A program made the translations under genes and the position numbers. From CAWJMD01 sp963845675 (lineage in GTDB: Bacteria; Actinomycetota; Actinomycetes; Actinomycetales; CAWJMD01), in NCBI GenBank assembly GCA_963845675.1, contig CAWJSX010000003.1, positions 1-64,000 of the forward strand: a stretch of DNA of 64,000 nucleotides. Reading direction: 5' to 3'. The notes under the pieces are model-generated. The model was not told the origin of the DNA and did no database searches. It worked only from the letters and a program-made list of their open reading frames with translations. Position 1 is the first letter of the stretch. Every line of letters starts with the position of its first letter. Positions 45,953-55,404 of the stretch are shown in pieces.

Positions 45953-46543
45953 ATGCCCCGCGGGGTCTACCAGGCCGACGGCCGGTCCGAGGCGTTCTCC
46001 TGCGCGCCCGGGCCGGCCGGTTGGCGTTACGTGTCGTCCACGCTCGACCTGGCGTGCGACACCGCGTTCCGTCCGGTGCGCCTCGCGGTGACCGGCGCGA
46101 ACGGCGCGTGGCTGCGCGGCGGCGGGCTGCGGCTCGACGACGGGTCGCCCGTGCTGGTGTGGGCCTCGTCCTCGGCCCCGGACGCCGAGCGCACCAGCCC
46201 GGTGGAGTCCCTCGTGCACCCGTCGCCGGGGGCCTGGGTCGCCCTGCTGCGAGCCGTGGGCGGCCCCGGGCACGAACCGCTGGAGGCGCAGGTCGCGGTG
46301 CTCGACGTGTCGTCCGACGCCCTCGGTGCGCTCGTGGGGCGCCGGGTGCTGCGCCGGGTGGACGTCACGACCTACGAGGCGCCGGCCGGTGAGCTGCTGG
46401 CCGAGCGCTGGCTCGTCGACGACCCCGACACCGGCCAGCGCCGCGAGGTCCACCTGGCAGGCGACGTGATGCTGTCGGCGTCCGGCGGCGACCAGCCCGA
46501 GGTCGAGCTGGCCGAGCTGGAGGGCCCTCCGTCCGTCCTCTGA
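45953..46543 (+). CDS. Hypothetical protein
   Basis: A 196-residue intact protein I do not recognise, beginning ten bases after the ahcY stop and therefore likely co-transcribed. No signal peptide or membrane helix. It is mostly beta-predicting, with RYVSSTLDLACDTAFRPVRL, RGGGLRLDDGSPVLVWASSS and EVHLAGDVMLSASGGDQPEV. Only two cysteines (FSCAP, DLACD). The balanced charge and lack of motifs suggest a small cytosolic binding protein. Convergent with the reductase-like gene three bases away. Confidence 0.65.
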   Translation: MPRGVYQADGRSEAFSCAPGPAGWRYVSSTLDLACDTAFRPVRLAVTGANGAWLRGGGLRLDDGSPVLVWASSSAPDAERTSPVESLVHPSPGAWVALLRAVGGPGHEPLEAQVAVLDVSSDALGALVGRRVLRRVDVTTYEAPAGELLAERWLVDDPDTGQRREVHLAGDVMLSASGGDQPEVELAELEGPPSVL

Positions 46544-46546
46544 CGT

Positions 46547-47140
46547 CTAGCGCGGTGCTGGCCGGTAGGTGCAGACCAGCACGCCCGTGCTCGCGGTGGT
46601 CACCGACACGAGCTCGAGGGCGCGTCGGGTGCCCTCGACGGGGAAGATGCCCTTCCCGCCGCCGAGCAGCACGGGCTCGATCATCAGCCGGTACTCGTCC
46701 ACCAGGTCGTGCTCGACGAGCTGGGCTGCGAGGCAGGCGCTTCCCCAGACCTGGAGACCACCCCCGTCCCTGTCCCGGAGGTCGCGCACGGCGCCGATGG
46801 CGTCGTCGGGATCCAGCAGCGTCGAGCCGGTCCAGGTCAGGTCGTCCTGGGTGAGCGTCCGCGATGCCACGTACTTGGGCAGCGAGTTCATGCGGTCGGC
46901 GAAGGGGTCGCCGGACCGCTCCGGCCAGGCGGCGGCCATCGCCTGCCACGTGCGACGGCCGAACAGGAGGGCGTCGGTGCGTCCCATCACGTCGTCGATC
47001 GCCGGGCCCATGGAGTCCGGGTCGAAGTACGGCATGGACCAGCCGCCGTGGGCGAAGCCGCCGTCGGTGTCCTCCTCTGGTCCGCCCGGGGCCTGCACGA
47101 CGCCGTCCAGGCTGATGAAGTCGCTCAGGATGATCTGCAT
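46547..47140 (-). CDS. Dihydrofolate-reductase/RibD C-terminal-like protein
   Basis: A 197-residue protein of the RibD C-terminal/DHFR fold, which binds NADPH; many members are uncharacterised reductases. It starts MQIILSDFISLDGVVQAPGG, then DALLFGRRTWQAMAAAWPER, PKYVASRTLTQDDLTWTGS, LQVWGSACLAAQLVEHDLVD and PVLLGGGKGIFPVEGTRRAL, all typical landmarks. Intact. Downstream of it on the plus strand is the hypothetical gene; upstream (82 bp) is the RDD gene. Which substrate it reduces cannot be told. Confidence 0.85.
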   Translation of the reverse strand: MQIILSDFISLDGVVQAPGGPEEDTDGGFAHGGWSMPYFDPDSMGPAIDDVMGRTDALLFGRRTWQAMAAAWPERSGDPFADRMNSLPKYVASRTLTQDDLTWTGSTLLDPDDAIGAVRDLRDRDGGGLQVWGSACLAAQLVEHDLVDEYRLMIEPVLLGGGKGIFPVEGTRRALELVSVTTASTGVLVCTYRPAPR

Positions 47141-47222
47141 GGCCTGCTCCTCGACGTGGGGTGGTGCGTGGGCTCGGGGGGTTGACCGGGGGCGCCGCCC
47201 GAACTCATCGGTCGCGACGCCG

Positions 47223-48077
47223 TCAGTCGGACAGGCCGCTCGGCAGCCGGTGCAGGACCGTCTCCCGACGTGTCGCCGCCGCGCGCTCGCGGTTCAGCCG
47301 GGCCAGCTCGCGATCGCGCCGCTCCGCCAGGACGGCGGCCATGAAGCGCTCGGGGTGCGTCCCTGCGGGCGGGAGCGGAGCCACCCACTGGAGGGTCTCG
47401 GCAGCGAGGGACGTGCCCAACCGCTCACGCGACCCCTCGTGCAGCTTGTCGCACTGGGAGAGGAACTGCCGCAACGACATCGCGAGCCCGTCGGGAAGAC
47501 GGCCGATGTCGGCGGACCGTGCCCAGCGGGCCAGCTCGTGCGGCATCTGCACCCGGAGGTCGACGAGACCGAGACTCCGCTCCCGGACGACGTACGTCCC
47601 GGCCAGCATGTCGCCGAGGCGCTTCCCCCTCTCGTTCGTCAGGCTGGAGATCAGGGCGACGCTGCCGAAGGTCAGCCACAGCTCGCCCACCCCGGTGAGC
47701 GCGCGGATCAGCGCCTGGCGGAACCGCACCGGCCCCCCGTCGTCACGCACGACCCGGATGCCGAGGGCGAGCTTTCCCAGTGATCGTCCGCGTGTCAGGG
47801 TCTCGACCGTGGTCGGCACGGCGACCATCGCGGACACCTGGATGACGATGGCGAGAGCGTCGGCGAGGGCGAAGTCGCCGCTCAGCACGCTCGAGTCCGC
47901 GATCCCGGCCAGCAGGACGAAGAGCAGCAGCAGGACGGCCGCGGCGACGACCAGGTCGATGAGGATCGCTCCCACGCGCGTGGCGAAGGACGTCGGGTGC
48001 AGGTCGAGCAGGACGGCCTCGCCCGTGACGAGATCGGTGTCGGGCGTGGGCGTCTGCGTCCCCGGGGTCGTGCTCAC
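47223..48077 (-). CDS. RDD-family membrane protein
   Basis: An intact 284-residue protein. Residues 30-135 carry the RDD domain: FATRVGAILIDLVVAAAVLL (with the R and D of the name), two to three helices, and TRGRSLGKLALGIRVVRDDG. The C-terminal 100 residues are cytoplasmic and charged (LAAETLQWVAPL, LARLNRERAAATRRET). RDD proteins are of uncertain function, some being sodium exchangers. It is divergent from the SpoIIM-like gene (35 bp between starts), and the pair neighbours a DUF58/MoxR operon, an arrangement common in actinobacteria. Confidence 0.85.
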   Translation of the reverse strand: MSTTPGTQTPTPDTDLVTGEAVLLDLHPTSFATRVGAILIDLVVAAAVLLLLFVLLAGIADSSVLSGDFALADALAIVIQVSAMVAVPTTVETLTRGRSLGKLALGIRVVRDDGGPVRFRQALIRALTGVGELWLTFGSVALISSLTNERGKRLGDMLAGTYVVRERSLGLVDLRVQMPHELARWARSADIGRLPDGLAMSLRQFLSQCDKLHEGSRERLGTSLAAETLQWVAPLPPAGTHPERFMAAVLAERRDRELARLNRERAAATRRETVLHRLPSGLSD

Positions 48078-48112
48078 GACGCCAGGCTAGTGTGACGACC
48101 CTGGGGGTGAGG

Positions 48113-49108
48113 ATGGATCTCGAGGCGTTCGTCACGGTCCACGCGGACGAGTGGGCCGAGCTGGAGGCGCTGGTGCGGAAGCGCCGGCTCACGGGGGCGG
48201 AGACCGACCGGCTGGTGACGCTGTACCAGCGCACGGCCACGCACCTGTCCGCGGTGCGGTCGGGGGCGCCGGACATGGCTCTGGTCGGACGCCTCTCGTC
48301 GTTGGTCGCGCGCGCCCGCGCCCGGTTGACCGGCAGCTCCGAGTCCGCCTGGAGGGACCTGGCCCGCTACGCCGTGGTGTCCTTCCCTGCCGCGCTGTAC
48401 CGGATCCGGTGGTGGAGCCTGGCGGTCACGGCCGCCTGCCTGGTCGTGGCCCTCCTGTCCGGCTGGTGGGTGGTCGCCAACCCGGAGGTGCAGGCCGCGC
48501 TGCTGACGGAGGAGGAGACCCGTCAGCTCGTCGACGAGGACTTCGAGAACTACTACTCCGAGAACCCCGCGGCGTCCTTCGGGTTCCGCGTGTGGACGAA
48601 CAACGCCTGGATCGCCGCCCAGTGCGTCGCGCTCGGGATCACGGGCGTCTACCCCGCATACATCCTGTACCAGAACGCGTTCAGCGTCGGCCTGGTCGGC
48701 GGCGTGATGGTGGCCAACGGTGCCGGCGACAAGTTCTTCGGACTGATCCTGCCCCACGGCCTGCTCGAGCTGACCGCGGTCTTCGTCGCCGGCGCCGCCG
48801 GCCTGAGGCTCTTCTGGGCGTGGGTGTCGCCGGGAGCCCGTCCGCGCACGCAGGCGCTCGCCGAGGAGGGGCGCGCGCTGTTCACGGTCGCCGGCGGGCT
48901 CGTGGTCGTGCTGCTCGTGTCGGGTGTGATCGAGGCCTTCGTGACACCGAGTCCGCTGCCCACGTGGGCCCGCATCGCGATCGGGGTCCTGGCCCTCGGC
49001 GCCTTCCTGGCGTACGCCCAGGTCCTCGGGCGGCGTGCCGTCCGCGCGGGCGAGACCGGCGACATGGCCACCGAGCTGGTCGGGGAGTACCGGCCCGTCG
49101 CCGGCTGA
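48113..49108 (+). CDS. SpoIIM-family (stage II sporulation protein M-like) membrane protein
   Basis: A 331-residue polytopic protein. The first 80 residues are cytosolic (MDLEAFVTVHADEWAELEAL, VTLYQRTATHLSAVRSGAPD). The hydrophobic segments that follow contain the family's YSENPAASFGFRVWTNNAWI, GITGVYPAYILYQNAFSVGL and FGLILPHGLLELTAVFVAGA. The start at ATG 48113 was preferred over GTG 48092 because GGGGTGAGG precedes it. A TAGTGT box overlaps the upstream GTG. In Bacillus SpoIIM helps peptidoglycan removal at engulfment; here, in a non-forespore former, a general envelope role is inferred. Confidence 0.85.
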   Translation: MDLEAFVTVHADEWAELEALVRKRRLTGAETDRLVTLYQRTATHLSAVRSGAPDMALVGRLSSLVARARARLTGSSESAWRDLARYAVVSFPAALYRIRWWSLAVTAACLVVALLSGWWVVANPEVQAALLTEEETRQLVDEDFENYYSENPAASFGFRVWTNNAWIAAQCVALGITGVYPAYILYQNAFSVGLVGGVMVANGAGDKFFGLILPHGLLELTAVFVAGAAGLRLFWAWVSPGARPRTQALAEEGRALFTVAGGLVVVLLVSGVIEAFVTPSPLPTWARIAIGVLALGAFLAYAQVLGRRAVRAGETGDMATELVGEYRPVAG

Positions 49109-49159
49109 CTCCTCGCCTCCTGCTTTCGCAAGGGGGGCGGGTGTCGGAGGGGCTCGGCG

Positions 49160-50452
49160 TCAGAGGCGCCCGGCGGCCTTGAGGGCGAGGTAGGCGTCGG
49201 CCAGGCGTGGCGGGAGGTCCTCGGGGGAGGCGTCGACGACGTGGGCGCCCGCGCGCTCGAGGGCGGCGATGGCGGCGTCCCGGTCGAGCTCGCCGCGCAC
49301 GGCGGCGGCTGCGTCGTAGACGGCGACCGCGTCGCCACGACGCCCCGCCATCTCGTGGATCGTGGGGTCCGCGACCGAGGCGACCACGACGGTGTGACGC
49401 GACGTCAGCTGGGAGATGACTGGCAGGAGGCCCTCCTCGACGGCCGACGCCTCGGTCGCGGTCAGCAGCACGACCAGCGCGTGCTGGGACGTGCGGGCGC
49501 GTACCTCGCTGACGATCGTCGGCCAGTCGGCTTCCAGGAGAACGGGATCCAGGGGCGCCATCGCCTCGACGAGTGCCGGGAGAAGCGCGGTCCCGGTCGC
49601 TCCCACCACGCGGGCACGCACCTGGCGGTCCACCGCGACCAGGTCGACGCGGTCACCGGCGCGCGACGCGAGGGCGGCGAGCAGGAGCGCCGCGTCCATC
49701 GCGGCGTCGAGCCGCGGACCGTCGCCCACGCGGGCGGCGCTGGTGCGGGACGTGTCGAGCACGACCAGGACCCGCCGGTCACGCTCCGGTCGCCACGTGC
49801 GCACCACGACCTGCTGGCGCCGGGCGCTCGCCCGCCAGTCGATCGAGCGCACGTCGTCGCCGTCCACGTAGTCACGCAGCGAGTCGAACTCGGTGCCCTG
49901 CCCGCGCACCATCACGGCGGCCCGCCCGTCGAGCTCACGCAGGCGGGCCAGCTTGCTCGGCAGGTGCTTGCGGGACGTGAAGGGCGGCAGCACGCGCAGT
50001 CGTCCGGGCAGGTGGTGCGACACCTGGCGGGCGGCCAGCCGGAGGGGGCCGTACGAGCGGAGTGTCACGCGGTCGGCGAGCCGGTCACCCCGGCGCGTGG
50101 GCGCGACCGGCGTCGGGAACCGGCGTCGCTCGCCCGGCGGGAGGTCGACCGCGTGCCGGGTCACCTGGGCACCGGCGGACGGTTGCCACGCGTCGCGGGC
50201 GACGCCCCGGATCCTGCGCCTGCCGGTGTTGGCGACCGTCAGCACGCTCGTGGCTCGCTCGCCGAGCCGCAGGCTCCCCGGCACCTGCCGGTCCAGCTGC
50301 ACCGCCCGCGGCGACCCGGCCAGGAGGACGTCGAGGGCGAGCAGGGCGAACCAGCCCCCGGCCCAGGCGACGAGCGTCCAGGGCGACGGGGACAGCACGG
50401 CCACCGGCACGCCGAGGAGCGCGAGCGCCACGGCCCAGCCGCTGATCGCCAT
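49160..50452 (-). CDS. DUF58 domain protein (MoxR-associated)
   Basis: A 430-residue intact protein. Two N-terminal helices (about residues 4-45), then a beta-rich part, then FDSLRDYVDGDDVRSIDWRA, the DUF58 signature, leading to RRVLVVLDTSRTSAARVGDG, a von Willebrand A-like fold with a MIDAS-type DTS-S/T. DUF58 proteins work with MoxR ATPases; the client is unknown. Last gene of the five-gene minus-strand operon, 13 bp after moxR. The ATG at 50452 was chosen by the hydrophobic start MAISGWAVALALLGVPVAVL. Confidence 0.88.
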   Translation of the reverse strand: MAISGWAVALALLGVPVAVLSPSPWTLVAWAGGWFALLALDVLLAGSPRAVQLDRQVPGSLRLGERATSVLTVANTGRRRIRGVARDAWQPSAGAQVTRHAVDLPPGERRRFPTPVAPTRRGDRLADRVTLRSYGPLRLAARQVSHHLPGRLRVLPPFTSRKHLPSKLARLRELDGRAAVMVRGQGTEFDSLRDYVDGDDVRSIDWRASARRQQVVVRTWRPERDRRVLVVLDTSRTSAARVGDGPRLDAAMDAALLLAALASRAGDRVDLVAVDRQVRARVVGATGTALLPALVEAMAPLDPVLLEADWPTIVSEVRARTSQHALVVLLTATEASAVEEGLLPVISQLTSRHTVVVASVADPTIHEMAGRRGDAVAVYDAAAAVRGELDRDAAIAALERAGAHVVDASPEDLPPRLADAYLALKAAGRL

Positions 50453-50465
50453 CGCCGGCCCGTCC

Positions 50466-51490
<1,025 letters not shown>

Positions 51491-51494
<4 letters not shown>

Positions 51495-52747
51495 GACGGG
51501 TCGGGCCTTCCTGGTGGGCGGTCCGTGGGCGTACGCACGGGGGTCGGTGAGGTCGGACGGCCGAGGCCGTCAGCGAGGGCGTCGAGGGCGTCCGCCAGGG
51601 AGGTCAGCTCCGCGTCGGTACGCGGCGGCGGGCCGAACAGCAGGTCGTGGACGCGTGCGGCGGGCACCCCGGTCGCCGCCGACGTCGAGGAGACGACGGC
51701 TGCGGGACCGGCGGACGACCCCAGTCCCAGCCTGCCCGTCACCCGGACCACGGCGCGCGCCCGCAGCACCGTCGCGGCGCGGTCGCGCGCGCCGGCGCGG
51801 CGGTACAGGGCCGCGCGGCCCTGGGTGGTCTCGGCGGAGCGGACGACGACCGGGAGGGGCTCGGGCACGAGCCGACCCAGACGCCGCCCTCGCCACCACA
51901 TCGCTGCCAGCACCACGAGGAACAGCTGGAGGAGGACCAGGGACACCCACGGCGGCAGCAGGTCGGTGGCGTCCAGGCGGGGGCCGTCGAGCAGGGCCGG
52001 GTCCGTCGGGTCGACCAGCCACCACACCAGGTCGTCGGTGGAGCCGAGCGTCCAGAGCGCCAGCGCCGCGTACCCCTGCTCGTCGGCGTGCCCGTTGGTC
52101 AGCGGATCCCGGGACCCGAGCACCACCACCTGCCCGCCGGGGTGCTCCCAGACGGCCACGGCACCGCCGGTGACGTCGGGGTCGTCCGGTCCGGCGCCGA
52201 CCAGGGTCTGCGCGTAGCAGAGGCTCACGTTGCCGGCCTCCGCCGACGTGTCGGCGTAGAGGACGGCGTCGACCGTCAGCGGCCCGGCGGCCCGGGCCGC
52301 GGGGACGTCGCACGAGGGGTCGGCCCGGTCGGAGGTGTCATTGGTGCCGAGGACCTCGAGGGGGACCCCGATGCCGTCCAGGGTGACCTGGTCGGGTCGC
52401 ACCAGCACGACCGTTCCCGCGTACTCCTCGAGTTCCTCGAGCACGGTCGGCGTGAGCAGCCCGTCACCGACGACCAGCAGGGTGCTGTCCGGGCCGGCGA
52501 GGTCGCGCGCCGTCGCCGCCCGTCCGACGGAGGTGACCTCCACGCCCTGCCGCTCGAGCACCTGCGCCGTCGCGCGCGAGCCGTCGGGGGCGACCGAGTC
52601 GGGGTCCAGGACGCCGACGGCGATCCCCGGCCGCACCAGGACCGTGACGACGACGACGAGCACGACACCGGCTCCGGCGGCGAGCCGGACCCGCCACCGG
52701 CGCCAGCGCGAGCGCGCTGCGGCGGTGGCGCTCGCATCGACGGTCAT
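51491..52747 (-). CDS. DUF4350 domain membrane protein
   Basis: A 418-residue intact protein. One helix near the N-terminus (about residues 24-40, LAAGAGVVLVVVVTVLVRPG) and one near 268-285 (WVSLVLLQLFLVVLAAMWWR) leave an extracytoplasmic domain between them; it begins PDSVAPDGSRATAQVLERQG and has STLLVVGDGLLTPTVLEELE, the DUF4350 pattern. A cytosolic C-terminal region follows. It overlaps both neighbours by four bases, so the operon is tightly coupled. Function unknown, part of the MoxR-DUF58 group. Confidence 0.85.
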
Positions 52748-53406
52748 CGCGGGACCACCAGCTGCGCCGCGGAGCCGACGGAGCCCGCGGCGCCCGCGGC
52801 AGCCAGGGCCGGCGGCCTGGCGGCCTGGACCGCTCGGTCGAGGTCGACCAGCGTCTGGTGCTGCCGGGCGTCCGCGTCGCGGCCTCCGTAGGAGACGTCG
52901 TCGAAGGTGCGGGCCGCCGACCGGAGCGCCTCGACCAGCGTCGGTAGCGCCAGACCGGCCTCGTGGACGGACTCGTCCGCGGTGCGGCCCGGTCGCTCGT
53001 CCAGGACGGCCCGCTCCTCGAGGGCGCGGACGATCGCCCGGAAGCGCTCGCGCACGGCGTCCTCCCACCGCTGCTCCGCGGCGAGACGGTCTGCACGCGT
53101 GCGGTGCTCCGTAGCGCTGAGGACGACGGTGTCGTCGAACACGGCGCCGTCCCGGGCTCGACGGCCGCCGAGTCGCACCGGGCCGACGGACCGCAGCACC
53201 ACCGCCAGCACGACGACGACGAGGAGTGTGACGAGGGTCAGCGCCAGGGCGTCACCCGCTGCCGGCACCGACTGCCGGGTGAGCAGGTCGACCAGCCACT
53301 CGACGGCGCGGTCCAGGAGGCTCGGACGCGCCGCGGCGTACTCCGGCCGCGAGAGCTCCTCGACGAGCCACCGGCGTGCCTCCTCCTCGGTCGGCTCGAG
53401 CGGCAC
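52744..53406 (-). CDS. DUF4129 domain membrane protein
   Basis: A 220-residue intact protein. It starts MPLEPTEEEARRWLVEELSR, has one helix at about 52-73 (ALALTLVTLLVVVVLAVVLR), and ends with a cytosolic DUF4129 domain: RWEDAVRERFRAIVRALEER, RTADESVHEAGLALPTLVEA and AARTFDDVSYGGRDADARQH (the conserved FDDVxYG). Second gene of the operon. Confidence 0.86.
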   Translation of the reverse strand: MPLEPTEEEARRWLVEELSRPEYAAARPSLLDRAVEWLVDLLTRQSVPAAGDALALTLVTLLVVVVLAVVLRSVGPVRLGGRRARDGAVFDDTVVLSATEHRTRADRLAAEQRWEDAVRERFRAIVRALEERAVLDERPGRTADESVHEAGLALPTLVEALRSAARTFDDVSYGGRDADARQHQTLVDLDRAVQAARPPALAAAGAAGSVGSAAQLVVPR

Positions 53407-53409
53407 GGC

Positions 53410-54570
53410 TCAGCGACGGGCCGCGCGGGCGAGCTCGACGTCGAGCCCCTCGCGCCGCATCCGCAGGTCGATGTAGAGCAGGGACGTCACTCCCGCCCAG
53501 AAGGGGAAGACGATGGTGGACGCCACGATGCTCGAGACGCCCGTGATGACGAGCTGCACCGGGGCGAAGCCCGCTGTCGCGAGGGGGTCGTCGGAGTTCG
53601 CCGCGCCGTAGAACGAGCTCACCAGGAACCCCGGGACGGTCAGGGCCGTGTTCGCCACCCCGACGATCAGCCCCGCGAGCAGCAGGATCCCCAGGCAGCG
53701 CCAGACGCTTCCGCGCGTCAGCGTCCACCCTCGGCGGATCGCCGCCAGGACGCCGATCCGCTCCAGCACGAGCGCCGGGGCGGCCAGCGAGAGCCGGGCG
53801 AAGAGGTAGAGGAGTGCTGCGATCCACGCGAACAGGCCCAGGACCAGCACCACGACCCCGACGGCACCCACGGCGGCCGTGAGGACGACGCCGGGCACGA
53901 ACACCAGGATCGAGAACACGGCGTACGCGATCACGAAGAGCACGACCAGTCCGGCCAGGGGCAGCATGCGCGGCGCCGCGGCACGCCACACGTCGCCGAA
54001 CGTCGGGCGGTGACCGAGCACGGCCTGGCTCACCGCGGTCACGAGGATGCCGGTCAGCAGGCTGATGCCGACGAGGTTCAGCACCAGCGCGAGGAGGGCG
54101 AAGACCCCGAGCGACCCCGCCCCGGCGAGGAGGTCGCTGTCGCTCGGCACGTAGGTCGGGTCCATGGTCGCCAGCAGCGCGAGGTTCTCCGCGAGGACGA
54201 CCTGCACGAGCGTCTCCAGCAGCGTGATCACGGTCAGCACCAGCGCGGCAGAGCCCATCATCGCCGCGGGGTTCCGGCGCATCGCCTGGAAGGCGCCGTC
54301 GTAGATCTCGCCGAGGGTCAGCGGTCTCAGCGGGACGACACCAGGCTTCGCGGCCATCGGGGGCATGGCGGGACCCGGCTGCTGACCGCCCCAGCCCGGG
54401 CCCGCCCCCCACGTCTGGGGTCCCCAGCCGGGCTGTCCGCTGGTTGGCTGCTGTGGCTGCAACGGCTTCGCGGCGGGCGGCTCCTGCCAGCCCGGAGGCG
54501 GCGCGCCCCAGCCCTGCGCCGGCGGACCGGGCGCGTCAGGCGGCGGGAAGGCCCTCTGGTCGCTCATCAT
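53410..54570 (-). CDS. Polytopic membrane protein with Pro/Gly-rich N-terminus
   Basis: First gene of the MoxR-DUF58 operon. The first 75 residues are a disordered, Pro/Gly/Gln/Trp-rich cytosolic tail (PPPGWQEPPAAKPLQPQQPT, then GWGPQTWGAG). Then comes PLTLGEIYDGAFQAMRRNPA, a start usual for glycerophosphoryl diester phosphodiesterase membrane-domain-like proteins, and six hydrophobic segments with ERIGVLAAIRRGWTLTRGSV. No enzyme motif is present. Start codons at 54570 and 54567 (ATGATG) are both possible. Function unknown; intact, 386 residues. Confidence 0.8.
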   Translation of the reverse strand: MMSDQRAFPPPDAPGPPAQGWGAPPPGWQEPPAAKPLQPQQPTSGQPGWGPQTWGAGPGWGGQQPGPAMPPMAAKPGVVPLRPLTLGEIYDGAFQAMRRNPAAMMGSAALVLTVITLLETLVQVVLAENLALLATMDPTYVPSDSDLLAGAGSLGVFALLALVLNLVGISLLTGILVTAVSQAVLGHRPTFGDVWRAAAPRMLPLAGLVVLFVIAYAVFSILVFVPGVVLTAAVGAVGVVVLVLGLFAWIAALLYLFARLSLAAPALVLERIGVLAAIRRGWTLTRGSVWRCLGILLLAGLIVGVANTALTVPGFLVSSFYGAANSDDPLATAGFAPVQLVITGVSSIVASTIVFPFWAGVTSLLYIDLRMRREGLDVELARAARR

Positions 54571-54619
54571 CCGCCGTCCTTCCCCCCGTGCTCGTGCACT
54601 GCCCCCGCACCGTCCCTCC

Positions 54620-54625
54620 TATCCT
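54620..54625 (+). promoter_or_regulatory. Putative -10 box (TATCCT) of mtrA
   Basis: TATCCT is 100 bp before the mtrA ATG at 54725, in the 154-bp region shared with the divergent operon. GGAGAGGAA at about 54709 is the ribosome site. Confidence 0.4.
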
Positions 54626-54724
54626 TCCACGCGCGGACCCACCCACGACGGAGGATGCCCGCAGCCGCGGTCACGGGATGAGACGATGACCGGACGCGTG
54701 CCCGACGGAGAGGAACAGAACCAG

Positions 54725-55403
54725 ATGAGGGGCCGGATCCTGGTCGTCGACGACGACACCGCGTTGTCGGAGATGATCGGGATCGTGCTGCGCGGCGAGG
54801 GCTTCGAGCCCTTCTTCTGCGCGGACGGCGACGGTGCGCTCGCCGCCTTCCGGGCGTCGCGGCCCGACCTGGTCCTGCTCGACCTGATGCTCCCCGGCAA
54901 GGACGGCATCGAGGTGTGCCGCCAGATCCGTGCCGAGTCGGGTGTCCCCATCGTGATGCTCACCGCGAAGAGCGACACCGTCGACATCGTCCTCGGCCTG
55001 GAGTCGGGGGCTGACGACTACGTGCCCAAGCCCTTCAAGCCGAAGGAGCTCGTGGCGCGGGTGCGCGCCCGGATGCGGCGGACGGACCAGCCGGTCCTGG
55101 AGTCGCTCACCATCGGTGACCTGAGCATCGACGTCGCCGGCCACACCGTGCGGCGCGGCGAGGAGCAGATCCTGCTGACCCCGCTGGAGTTCGACCTGCT
55201 TGTCGCGCTCGCCCGCAAGCCGTGGCAGGTCTTCACGCGCGAGGTGCTGCTGGAGCAGGTGTGGGGGTACCGGCACGCGGCGGACACGCGGCTGGTGAAC
55301 GTGCACGTCCAGCGTCTGCAGGTCGAAGATCGAGATCGACCCCGAGCACCCCGAGGTCGTCCTGACCGTGCGGGGTGTCGGGTACAAGGCTGGTCCGGCC
55401 TGA
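54725..55403 (+). CDS. mtrA: Response regulator MtrA (one frameshift near 55321)
   Basis: OmpR-type response regulator that, with MtrB, controls cell division, wall metabolism and osmotic responses. It starts MRGRILVVDDDTALSEMIGI, and the phospho-acceptor is Asp53 in VLLDLMLPGKDG. Next is VPIVMLTAKSDTVDIVLGLE with the conserved lysine, then the DNA-binding domain: LTPLEFDLLVALARKPWQVF and REVLLEQVWGYRHAADTRLV. An inserted A near 55321 breaks the last 25 residues; the corrected end reads SKIEIDPEHPEVVLTVRGVG. MtrA is essential in several actinobacteria, so I take the break as a sequencing error. The ATG at 54725 follows a strong ribosome site; an ATG at 54686 is the alternative. Confidence 0.93.
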
Positions 55404-55404
55404 G